Shown here piece after piece: positions 1 through 9,647 of a stretch of DNA of 64,000 nt. Numbering within the stretch: the stretch's first letter is position 1; the number at the start of each line of letters is the position of its first letter. Both the position numbers and the translations under genes were made by a program. The stretch covers positions 9,256,101-9,320,100 of the forward strand of contig NC_081551.1 of assembly GCF_901000735.1 (NCBI RefSeq). The letters are read 5' to 3'. The notes beneath the pieces were generated by a model that ran no database searches, had not been told where the DNA came from, and saw only the letters and a program-made list of their open reading frames with translations. This DNA is from Corylus avellana (Eukaryota > Streptophyta > Magnoliopsida > Fagales > Betulaceae).

Positions 1-78
1 TGAAAAGTAGTAGGATCTCCGCTGCTGATGACAAGAGCATAAGAAACCTTGTCTTCAAAACCGTACCTAGCTGGTGGC
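1..78 (-). pseudogene. copia pol fragment, integrase-RT linker
   Basis: Read on the minus strand, this stretch is open and gives PPARYGFEDKVSYALVIS and then SGDPTTF, the linker typical of Tnt1-like Ty1/copia polyproteins just before the reverse transcriptase domain. It is the continuation of the copia copy at 1454-3783, separated from it by the solo LTR at 79-1453. Removing that LTR and one GTGGC duplication joins the two parts. The reverse transcriptase and RNase H should lie to the left, outside the window. Non-functional because of stops and the insertion. Confidence 0.8.
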
Positions 79-1453
79 TGTTGTGCAAATTTTAATACTC
101 GCAAGTGCATGAATCAATTGTAGTTTAATGGATTGCAAGTGCGAGGTCGAACCCATAGGGAATTGTATTCTTGAAAGTAATTTTAAATCTTAATTAATTA
201 AATCCTAATCTAGTTCCAAATTTTTGAGAGATTTCTTTGTTTGAATGAAAAAGCAAAAGCATGAGCAATTTAAAGTGATTGAAATCTTATGATGAAGCAC
301 TAAGGTTTTAGAATCACTCACAAATTCATAACAACATAATTTCATGATCTATAATATTCTCCAAAGTTCTCACATATAAATCTTAAGTTTGTTTTACTAT
401 TGCTTCAAAGAATTAATCAAAAGATCCCATGTATCCATTCATAGCCCAAATCACAAAAGAAATCCAATATTCGATCAAATCATTAACTGTATCCGTAAAT
501 CACAAGAAAATATCCAATCTTTATCAAAAGATCAATTAGAGAATAAATCACAAGGAAAATCCAATTTTTAACAAAGAAAACCAAGTAATCAATTGTATTG
601 AATAATCTTAAATCATCAAGTGTATCCTTGAATCACAAAAGATATCCAAGAATTATTCAATCCAATTGATTAGAAGTAAAACAATAAAGCAATTAAACCA
701 TTAAATTGGGAAATATTACATACATGAAACAAAGTTGCTAATCATAAGTGAGGCTTCATCTTCAACCTTAGTTGAAGGTTTAGCCTCTCATGTTATTGAA
801 AGACAAAACAAGATTGATTGAATTCATAATATAAAATTGAGTACTTACAAATAAGAATCACAAAATTGAGATCCAAAAGCTAGGAAAACCTTAAACTCTC
901 TTCTTTCTCTTGAAATTCGTAGCCGCCCTAACTAATCTGATAATTCCCTATTTATAGACCTAAAACTTAGGGTTTTACAAGTTGAAATCAGATAAAATTC
1001 GTCCACGTTTGTACCCTTTAATTGCGGGACGATTTTGGAATAGTAAACGTCCGAATTAGGAAAATCCTATTTCATAATGAAATATAGTATTTTGAGTTAG
1101 CTTTCCAATGCCGCTTGAATCACCTTAATTGGATATATGAGCAAAACGTTATAATCAAAATACGGAGACGTGTTCAGAATCTGAATTTGAATCCAATCCG
1201 AAATTTTATCAAATCTGAACTTTAATCCAATCTTATCTTTAATCCGATTTAACCATTTCTTGGATTTGGTTAAGCTTAACCACATCATCTAGGTCTTCTC
1301 AAAGTATGTTTTCTTCCAAAAAGTAGTTTTTCTTCAATGACCTACAAAATACTAAAAACACAAAATTAACACAGAACATCAGATAATAACACAGCTAAAG
1401 GATTAGTACAAGTAAATTAAGGGGTCCAAATATGCAATATTTGGCACACATCA
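79..1453 (-). mobile_element. solo LTR S1, Athila-type family, inserted in copia
   Basis: A 1375-bp unit begins TGTTGTGC and ends CACACATCA, and is flanked by a perfect 5-bp duplication GTGGC at 74-78 and 1454-1458. On the minus strand it starts TGATGTGTGCCAAATATTG, matching the LTR starts of element A at 5075 and 9648. Nothing internal is present, so it is a solo LTR made by recombination between two LTRs. A TATA-like stretch lies near 945-955 (minus direction). It has GGATAC/GGATAT repeats like the A and B LTRs. It lacks the GATCGAGCGCAC-like cluster seen in the other Athila-type LTRs. Confidence 0.9.
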
Positions 1454-2522
1454 GTGGCCTGATAGTGCGTGTACGATTGTCTGTGGCTATAGTGTGATGC
1501 TGCTCAACTCTTGAAGTAGAGGTCTCTGTACCTTGAGAAGTGTTCTCCTGCACAGGATTCTTTAACTCCACCTACACCACTTGCTTATCATTGCTACTAC
1601 TTTTTGGCTCCTGGTGCTTTTCACCCTGAGTACTCTTCAACATGGAATTTTTATCAAATACCACGTCTCTACTGATCACTGCCTTGTTTGCATTTGGATC
1701 TCAAAACTTGTACCCCTTGACCCCTTTCCTATATCCGAGAAAGACACTGTCTAGACTTTGGATCAAGCTTCGATTGTTCTTCACTAGGTATGTGCACATA
1801 GGTTGGACAACCAAATACTCTCAAACTAGAGTAATCTACCTCATTACCTATCCACACCTCCTCTGCAACTTTCCCATCTAGTGCTACCCTCAGTTACCTA
1901 TTCATCAAGTAGCATGCCATACTTACTACATTTGCCCAGAAAATCTTTGCAAGTAAAGCATTCAACCTGAGACATTGTGGTCTCTCTGCAATAGACCTAT
2001 TGATCATTTCCGCCACACCATTTTGCAGTGGTGTCTTGCGTACTGTGAAATGTCTTTTTATACCATGCTACTCACAGAAATCCCTGAACTTGTCATTTGT
2101 GTACTCAGTGCCATTATTTGTCCCGAGGCACTTAACCTTCTTCCCAGTTTGGTTCTCCACTTCAGCTTTCCACAACTTGAACTTGGCAAACGTTTTTGAT
2201 TTATGTCGCATTAAGTACACCCAAACCTTTCTGGAGAGATCATCAATAAAGATCTCGAAATACATATGTCCTCCTTATGACACTGTCCTCACTGGTCCGC
2301 AAACATCAAAATGAACATAGTCCAGAAAGCCCTCTGTCTTGTGTGTGGTTGTCTTGAATTGTACCCGATTTTGCTTGCTAGAACACATAATTTACAGAAA
2401 TGAAGTTTGCACGTTTTGACACCCTTCAACAAATTTCTCTTATGAAGCTCCAACATGCCCCGCTCACTCATATGACCCAACCACATATGCGACAAAATAG
2501 TGCAATCGGACTTAGACTCCAC
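1454..2522 (-). pseudogene. copia integrase (zinc finger, core, C-terminal part)
   Basis: Minus-strand copia integrase. The GAG-pre-integrase zinc-finger domain is at 2289-2522: a His pair in the SHMWLGHMSERG region and a Cys pair in CKLHFCKLCVLA. The core follows at 2068-2265: IDDLSRKVWVYL carries the first Asp, and TNNGTEY stands where SDNGGEY is expected, so the second catalytic Asp is now Asn. The third acidic residue is visible in the segment reading NGVAEMINRSI (about 2000-2040). Downstream come the conserved FGCPTYVHIP and FLGYRKGVKGYKF segments (about 1640-1800), then a low-complexity linker to 1459. Several stops and the lost Asp make it inactive. Confidence 0.85.
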
Positions 2523-2739
2523 AAAGGCGATTCCACTTACAACTGTACTTCCTAGCAGTTTATAGATATTCTTTTAACTTTTCTGCCCCTTCATCACTAC
2601 TATCGCACCTTTAGTCACCTTCATTACTCCACCTTCAGACTTATAACCATAACCGTTTGATTTTAAGGTGCCCAATGGAATCCGATTCTTTTCCACGTAT
2701 GGTACATGTCTAACATCACATAATGTTCTAACCACATCA

Positions 2740-2949
2740 TCAAACATTTATGTCAGTAATTTTACAATGTGCACCATTACCCATAATAACTATACTAGAA
2801 GTAACTGACCTGTTGGCGTCAAACCAATCTCTATTGGACGTCACGTGAAACGACCATGCTGAGTCTAGAATCCAAGAATCCACAGGATGCTCTAAATTTG
2901 AAGCAACATAAAGCATATCACCATCAACATTGTCTGAAGTGTCCTCCAC
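2740..2949 (-). pseudogene. copia aspartic protease remnant
   Basis: The minus-strand frame holds DSWILDSAWSFHVTSNRDWF, the copia protease signature. Copia proteases normally have the Asp-Ser-Gly/Ala triad followed by Ser/Cys; here the Asp-Ser-Ala core is kept. It lies between the gag zinc knuckle (about 2990-3070) and the integrase zinc finger, as expected for copia order gag-PR-IN-RT-RH. In the knuckle, two of the three cysteines read as Tyr (FYYNCGKKGH and then MKQDY), consistent with G-to-A decay. Not a working protease as it stands. Confidence 0.8.
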
Positions 2950-3302
2950 TATGTTCGAAGATATTGAGGAACCTTTATTCTCATCGTCCTTTTTCTTCTT
3001 CTAGTCTGGATAGTCCTGCTTCATGTGCCCTTTCTTTCCGCAATTATAATAGAACATGTCCTTTCTCTTCTTGGACTTTGATTGAGAATTCTAGCCATTT
3101 GAACCACCCTTGTTACTACTTCTTCTACGCTCATAGTTACCATTTACAACTAGCCCTTCTCCTTGAGAATTTTCATCAATGTTTCTCTTCCTTTGATGAA
3201 AAGCCAACAGGCCTCATGTAACGTCCTCTAACTCCAAGGGCTCCTTTTCCCATGTTAGAGTTGTAACCAAATTCTCATACGTATGAGAAGTTGGGAGTGA
3301 AT

Positions 3303-3758
3303 TCAATAGCTCAACGCCTTGTCTTCATCTTCAAACTTCAAATCAACCCTCTTCAAATCGCCGATTACCTGATTGAACACGTTGATGTGTTGGCTTAGAT
3401 CTGAACCCTCCGCCATCTTCAAGCCGTACAACCGCAGCTTTAGATAGAGCTTATTCGTCAACGAATTTGACATATTCTGACTTTCCAGTTTCAACCAAAC
3501 TGCCGTCGGAGATTCTTCGTCCATGACACGATACATCACGTCATCTCCCAAACAAAGCCGAATGGTAGCCACTACCTTAGCCTCAAGTTCTTTCCAATCT
3601 ATGTCTGCCATCCTTTCTGGTTTTGTCCCATATAACGCCTTCACCATCCCCTGTTGCACTAACAAATCCTTGATACGTCTCTACCATAACCCGAAATTAT
3701 CGGATCCATCGAACTTCATCACATCAAATTTCGTAGAAGATGTGCCAATCCTAGCCAT
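3303..3758 (-). pseudogene. copia gag (UBN2-type) remnant
   Basis: The start codon on the minus strand is at 3758-3756, 10 bases past the primer-binding site. The first residues, MARIGTSSTKFDVMKFDGSD and then NFGLW, are typical of Tnt1-like gag. A stop follows directly after that Trp. The rest (3665-3303) contains LVQQGMVKALYGTKPERM and SPTAVWLKLESQNMSNSLTN, the UBN2 gag core that forms the particle. The frame ends with a further stop at 3303. Gag would assemble virus-like particles in the cytoplasm in the active ancestor. Confidence 0.85.
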
Positions 3759-3767
3759 CGTAGAACT

Positions 3768-3782
3768 AGGCTTTGATACCAA
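3768..3782 (-). promoter_or_regulatory. copia primer-binding site (tRNA-iMet)
   Basis: On the minus strand the sequence TTGGTATCAAAGCCT lies directly next to the LTR end. It resembles the usual copia site TGGTATCAGAGC, complementary to the 3' end of initiator tRNA-Met, with one mismatch visible in the core. It fixes the orientation of the element and the inner LTR edge. Confidence 0.85.
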
Positions 3783-3783
3783 T

Positions 3784-4122
3784 TGTTGTTACCATGCACA
3801 AAAATGATGAACAAGAGAATCAAAGAGAGAGAGAGAGAGAGAGAGATTAAGAAAGAGTCGAGACACATATTTAACGTGGTTCGGCAATGTGCTTACGTCC
3901 ACAAAGAGTGCGGCTATATTTTGCTACTAGTGGTTCATGGTTACATCATAACATATATATAGGAAAATCCTAAACCCTAATTGTACGAACGTATTTTGAA
4001 AATCTCCAAAATATCCCGTACCGTACCGCGGCGGTATTGCCCCCGCATCTCCACAACCTAGTTGTTCCTCCCACTTAGTTGGCCCTCCATTTGTGTTCTA
4101 GTATGAGCCACTAGTTCCAACA
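3784..4122 (-). repeat. copia 5' LTR
   Basis: A 339-bp LTR with TGTTG...CAACA ends, directly beside the primer-binding site. On the minus strand a TATA box (CTATATATATG) lies at about 3950-3962. It contains a GA microsatellite at about 3823-3846 and a conserved stretch with GTACGGTACGG character near 4017-4030. Only this LTR is in the window, so the insertion cannot be dated from LTR divergence. The outer five bases ACCTT (4123-4127) would be the target duplication and should recur left of the window. Confidence 0.85.
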
Positions 4123-5074
4123 ACCTTCAATACGAGAATTTTAGTTAAGAATGACTTTGATATTAATATTTTATTTCATTTCCTTATTTAATGCTATAAA
4201 TTATTATAGTACTTATTTTCAAGAATGAAATATTGGAGATTTTAAGTGAATCAAACAATATTAATATCTTTCTTAATTACTTATTTACCATAATTGGGGG
4301 CCTTAATTAAAGAATATTGACTGTAATTATGAAATTAAATATTTTTTGGAAAATATCTTCATTAATATTTATTAATTAAGGGTCTTATTAAATTGGGGGC
4401 CTTAGGTGGCCACCTAAGGTTCCAACCGGCCCTAGCCCCAATGCCTAAGAGAGGCAAAAGTTACATGTAAGTAACATTAACTTATATGTTTTGTTTAAGT
4501 CTTGTCATGTTTCTCTTGAATGCTTAAGGTCTCGGGGATTGTTTTTATTTCCATTGCGTAAGTAAAATTTTTAAATTTTGCACAATCAATCCCAACACGT
4601 TATTAGTAGCGTGGAGCACCCAAGGTTGGACTCGATCAACTTGCTAGTAATAAAATGTAACGCCCTGTGGAAATCAATTAAATGGTAATTGACTCCATGG
4701 TCATCTCCCAGCCTACATCCCTCACAGGACAAGACTCAAGGATCTTAATCTCTCATAAACGAGAGAATACAACAGAATACTTTAAACTCATAAACAAGAG
4801 AATACAGTAGAATACTTTAAACTATAGAAATAGAAAGCAATAATTAAACACCACAAGTATAATCACCAGAGTAAAGATAAAACATCATATCATAGATAGA
4901 TCTCCCAAATGTACTGATCGAAGACCAATCATCAAAATATTACAAACCATAATATAACTGTCTTGAAAAAAGATAATAAGATCAACACCTAATCTTGAGT
5001 AATACTAACATGATAACAATTTCAATCTTTCCGCTTGTATGGTTCCCCCATCATCCGACATGCACTTCAGCCAC
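4123..5074. other. old intergenic or unassigned repeat sequence
   Basis: No coding frame. It is AT-rich, with two GGGGGCCTTA stretches (about 4297 and 4395) and a perfect 20-bp palindrome at 4400-4419. From 4655 the sequence TGTAACGCCCTG resembles the start of a gypsy LTR, and the following 400 bases could be part of one, but no partner is seen in the window. The last five bases before element A (GCCAC, 5070-5074) are its left target-site copy. Confidence 0.5.
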
Positions 5075-6361
5075 TGATGAGTGCCAAATATTGTATATTT
5101 GGGCCCCTTAATTTATGTTTGTTAAGCTCTTAGTTGTGTTAATTTCTGATGTTTTTGGTTAGTTTTGGTGTTTTAGTGGTTTGCAGGTTGTTAAGAGAGA
5201 AATATGCGGCTTTAAGGTGATATTTGTTACTCATTCCATCAATTCTGGGGCTTAAGACACTTTATAGAGCATTGGCAGCAAATTGAGATCGAACGATGAT
5301 TCGCACTCGACAACTCCCACTAAAAAGGCCATATCTAGAGTTGTATAGCTCAGATTGAGGTGATCTTGGTGTCATTGGAAAGCTAACTCAAAGATCTACA
5401 AATTCATATTTCACAAGAGTAGGCTAATTTTGGATGGAAGTGTGCTCGAGTGCACGTTTAGTGTGATCGAGCTCACTCGCGCCCTATGTAGCAGCAAACT
5501 TGTTGCACGAGTGCGATCGAGCGCACTCGGCCGACCTGGCAGTGCTAAAAACCCTAAAATTAGCTTATAAATATCATTCTTTTCCAATTTAAACGTACGG
5601 AGACGAGTCGGGGGCGCCGTTCTTGGTTGTTTTTCGTGTTTTCTGAGTTTTCGTAGCTTGGAACTCGAATTATTTTGTAATTTTTTAATTTTAATGAAGT
5701 AATTTAGTTTCTTTATGATTTATTTTGTTATGAGAGGATAAATCCTCAACTAAGGTTGAGGATGAAGCCTCACCATTGATTAGTTTTTTGTTTTCATGTT
5801 TTGTTCATACAATTCCGACCTTAATGTAATGTATGTTCGTTTTAATTCAATTATGTGACAAAATTGTGTTTGATTGTGCCGAAGTTGGATATTCATTGTG
5901 TTTCATCCGATGGATACTGTGCATCTTTTGATTTACTTTGGATATCGATTGTCTTTTGTACAAAGCATGGATACATTGGATCTTTTGAACTAAATTGGAT
6001 ATGCATTGTTATTTGTAAAATGGATGGATTCATTGAATCTTTCAATAGGATCAATAGAACATGCATAGGTTTTAATTGTTTGTCAGATGTATGAACAAAC
6101 ACATGAGAATGGATGCTTTAATTTGGTGAGGTGGATTCTGAAAACCTTAGTGCCCTTTTTATCTTTTAATTATTTCATTTTGTTTCAGTTTTTGTTTTCA
6201 ATTTCAAATGCACGACAAACTTCAGAACTAGGTTAAAATAGGATTAGTTTAGATAAGGATTAGTTTTCATGACACAATTCTCTATGGATCGACCTCGCAC
6301 TTGCACACGCTATACTGCACATGACTCGTGCGCTTGCGAGTACAATTAAATTTGTACATCA
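5075..6361 (+). repeat. element A 5' LTR
   Basis: 1287 bp. Its ends are a short inverted repeat (TGATG...CATCA). The TATA box TATAAATAT is at 5576-5584. Immediately upstream (about 5450-5545) is a cluster of CG-rich motifs such as GTGCGATCGAGCGCACTCGG. Downstream of the TATA box, six GGATAT/GGATAC/GGATTC units start at about 5887, 5912, 5940, 5969, 5997 and 6026, spaced about 28 bases apart. Confidence 0.9.
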
Positions 6362-6365
6362 AATT

Positions 6366-6383
6366 TGGCACCGTTGCCAGGGA
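6366..6383 (+). promoter_or_regulatory. element A primer-binding site (tRNA-Asp type)
   Basis: TGGCACCGTTGCCAGGGA, four bases after the LTR end. The canonical Athila site TGGCGCCGTTGCCGGGGA is complementary to the 3' end of plant tRNA-Asp. Two transitions separate this copy from it. The copy after the right LTR (10936) keeps TGGCGCC. Confidence 0.85.
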
Positions 6384-6979
6384 GTTGTCTGTTTTTGTGA
6401 AATTTGATTTTTGTTTAAATTGATTTTATTTTTCTACTAGTTATTTTCTTTTTACAATTTGTTTCTTTTTATTTTTCTTTTTATTTTATCTTTATTTGCT
6501 TTTGTTTACAGTTACTAAAAAAAAAAAAAAGAGAAAAAGTTGTGTTTTTTTTTTGTTTCTGTCGCAGTTCTGTCAGAGGAACTAGTCCCTACCAAAGCGC
6601 TCGATCGCACATCACCTACACTCAAGCGCATTCGAGCCTAATGCAGCAAGCATCCCGCGTGCCGGTGATCAACGCTTTCGCAAGTGCGCGCAAGCGCACA
6701 CCCTGCGCCCATCTACGCTCGATCGCACATCACTTGTGCTCGAGCGTAGCTCTGCAGACTGCATCAAAACGGGCCAGCACCTAAAATTTTGTCAAACTTA
6801 TGTTTGGTCCGTTTTGTGAGTTTTTGAGTCTTTTGTTTTTTTTTTTGGTATTTCTATTTAGTTTTGTGTTTCTGTGTTAGTTTTCATTTTTGTTTATTTT
6901 GTTTTCTTTTAAAAAAAAAAATAATTTTGGTTACTGTTTCATGTGGAGGTGTGTTTTGTTTTAAAGAGTGAGGGTAAGC

Positions 6980-8346
6980 ATGAATTTTTCATTTGGTAAT
7001 TTTAATGCTACTCCTAGTTATAGGACACCCACTCTTACCAACTTCCCTCATTATTTCTACCCACATAGACCATGTTCATACTACTCCAGCCCTTATCATA
7101 GTTCAGGTAATTGTCCATCCTGGGACTATTTTCCAATTTTTCATATGAGCATATGAACACAAATTTCTTTAGTTCGAGGTTTGAATCAACTTACAATTTC
7201 TACACCCCAGACTGGAGCAACCATTCTAATTTCTCGTTGCAAGCTCATGCCACGGGAAATTATGCTCCCCAATTTAATGAACTGCACCATCCTGAATATC
7301 CGCAGTTCGACAGCCAATCCTCTACCCCTTCACCTTGCAATTATACTCCACAAGATTTATCATTGGAAAACACCTTCAAAGCTTTCATACAGTCTAATGG
7401 CCAAACCTTGCAAGAGCTTAAAAATGCCACCATGGTCAATTCCCGAGCCATAAATGAAGTGAAGAATGCAGCCATGGCCAACACTCAAGCAATTGAAAAC
7501 TTGGAAGGATAGCTTGGTCATTTAGTTGTTGAACTCAACAGAATAGAGGGAGAAGAGCTTCAAAGTCAGTTGATGGTTGAAAGGCACTACATGATTGATG
7601 AGGATGATTCCAGTAATCCTTATCATGAGCATGTCCAAGCCACCACCCCAATTGGGAGAGAGAAAATTGTTGAGGAGACTGTTGATGAGCCAAGTCTGGA
7701 GGACCCATTGGGAAAGTGCTTTGCTCAATTTGGATGTGACCTAGACCTTGACAAGTTACTTGAGCAAGTTGATGCTTTATTGGGCTCCACTCCCAAGATG
7801 CGAACTGAGAATGGGGAAACCACTGAGATATCATTCCCTAACTCACCCTCATTAGCAGCTGAGCCTTTCATTGTGGGTAACCATGAGGAGAAAGAAAAAG
7901 AGGAGCAAGTTGAGCAAATTGATCCCCTGCCAACTCCAAGTCTATCCAATGACAAGGAAGTGAGTACTGAAGCTCATTCCTTTGTCACAATCCCTATTGA
8001 GACACTTCATGAACCCCAAGCTCCACTTATTCAATGTCTCAAAGAGCCATTTTATGCCAAGACTCTCAAGGATCTTTGCAAACAAGCGAGCAAACCTAGG
8101 AAGCCTCGTCCCAAGAAGATCCTTTGGAGCAAGCAAGTTGGCTACATAAGATGGCGAAACATCCTTCCAGAGGGATATCAAATTCTTAAGAAGAAAGGGT
8201 GGAAGGGATTGGTTGGACACCCAAATGATTGGGGAAAGTGTGGTCTTCTTTCTTCCTGTTTATTTTATGCGCTTTATTTTTTATTTCTTTTCCTTTTTGT
8301 CACTTCATTTCTTGTCATTTCATTTTTTGTCTCTAACAACAATTAA
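6980..8346 (+). pseudogene. gag-derived reading frame of element A
   Basis: Start ATG at 6980 (MNFSFGNF). A single-base deletion near 7127, relative to element B, shifts frame, and the frame continues from 7111 to 8346 with one internal TAG at 7510-7512. Ancestral length is about 455 codons. The segment FYTPDWSNHSNFS resembles the post-zinc-knuckle part of Athila gag (NTYNPGWRNHPNFS in element F). The region around 7380-7510 looks like a coiled-coil stretch (repeated NATMVNSRAI, NAAMANTQAI). LKEPFYAKTLKDLCKQ resembles the YAKFLKD region that precedes Athila protease. The basic C-terminal tail (KPRKPRPKKILWSKQVGY and then KGWKGLVGHPNDW) has no counterpart I recognise. There is no capsid core or zinc knuckle. 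Function unknown, possibly a packaging protein derived from gag. Confidence 0.65.
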
Positions 8347-8543
8347 TCTTTTGATGTTTGTTTCTATGAGGAAATATTTCTGTTAGATTTTGACAGGTGT
8401 TTTGGTGTTCAAGTTTGGGGGACGCCCTAGCCTTTGTACACTCGAGTTTCCTTATCCCACGGTATTGTATCTCTTGCCACATTGGGGACAATGTGTCATT
8501 TAAGTTCGGGGGGTGTGGCAAAACACATTGTCTTTTTGTTTGT

Positions 8544-8580
<37 letters not shown>

Positions 8581-9647
8581 TATGTTGTTGATTGGGCATG
8601 AGTTACATCATAACTGTGGTTTGCATGTCATTAGTGTGTTTAACTTTTTGAACACTGCATGTCATTAAAAATCATATCATTTGACTCATTTGGTGGATTA
8701 GAGAGACTTTATATGTCTAAGTTGATTATCACAAGCACACTAGCATAAAGTCTGTGAGGTATGAGATTTGGATTGATTAGGGTGTGCCTTATGATTTGTA
8801 GGATGAAGTGTTGATGAAATCTTGGCTTGAGGATAGATTAAAAAAAAAAAAAAAAAAAGTGTGTTATCATCAGTTTGAGCTTTTCATTGAGTAACCAGAC
8901 CTCATGCCTCACTAAGCATTGAGTGTTTGCGTAAAAAGATGAGAAATTCAACTTGGTTGACTGTATGGCTAGTTTGGCTTCGTAACCTTTTTGACTTGAG
9001 TAATTAAGCTTTAGGGATGTTTTATATCTAGTGCCCTAAAACCATCTGGTTTGGGAGTCACTGGCCCAACACTCATTACATAGGTCAATTAGAAAGCTTA
9101 AGGGAGCCGAACATTGCACAGCCTACAAAAAAAAAAAATAATAATAATAAAATAAAATAAAAAAAAATATATAAAAAAAAATGCATGTCTTGATCTAAGC
9201 CTTTGGTGTTTTCATCTGTGTGAATTCCTATGAATTTTGAGGTACACCAAACTTTGAGAAAAATTGAAGCCTCTTAACTTTGTGTTAGTCTCACTTTGCA
9301 CCTATTGGAGCTTGTGTAGTCTCAAATTTTCACATTTGAGTTGAATAATTTGTGGTTGGCTTGATGATTTGATTGTAGTGTTTACTATGTTAAACCTTCT
9401 CATGAAGTGAGAACCATGTGTTTGTGTGGAAATTGTGTTTGTCAATGACATAGTGCTAAAAATGTTTGTGGGTATCATTTCTCTTAAATCCTCACGAGAC
9501 TTCACTCGTCCACTAGGGATGCCTAAGGGTTTAAAAAGCTTGTTGCATGTGCTAAATGCAATCGTCTCTCCCACGACAGTGGACTTATGTTTCTTATTTT
9601 CATTTTGTTTTGCTAAGAGACTAGTAAAATGTAAGTTTGTGGGTATT
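8347..9647 (+). other. element A 3' untranslated region with conserved hairpins and polypurine tract
   Basis: Non-coding. Contains polypurine-like AAGTTTGGGGG tracts at about 8410 and 8501 and the functional-position tract just before the 3' LTR (GTAAGTTTGTGGGTAT, about 9631-9647). Three short hairpins are visible: AAACCA/TGGTTT at 9039-9052, ACGAG/CTCGT at 9494-9509 and TTGCAT/ATGCAA at 9543-9561. All three recur at the same relative place in elements B, D, E, F, L and M. Poly-A/T runs at about 8551-8574, 8840-8858 and 9126-9180 are simple sequence. Confidence 0.7.

Noticed and set aside
389..2314. Several short plus-strand frames over the solo LTR and the copia integrase
   Set aside because: They are antisense or LTR frames; the minus-strand copia reading explains the region.
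4655..5074. Complete gypsy LTR beginning TGTAACGCCC
   Set aside because: No second end, partner LTR, primer-binding site or target copy could be found, so it is described only as a possible fragment.
8397..8591. 64-codon frame ending in a lysine run
   Set aside because: It spans the polypurine tracts and a poly-A stretch of the element A 3' region; chance frame.
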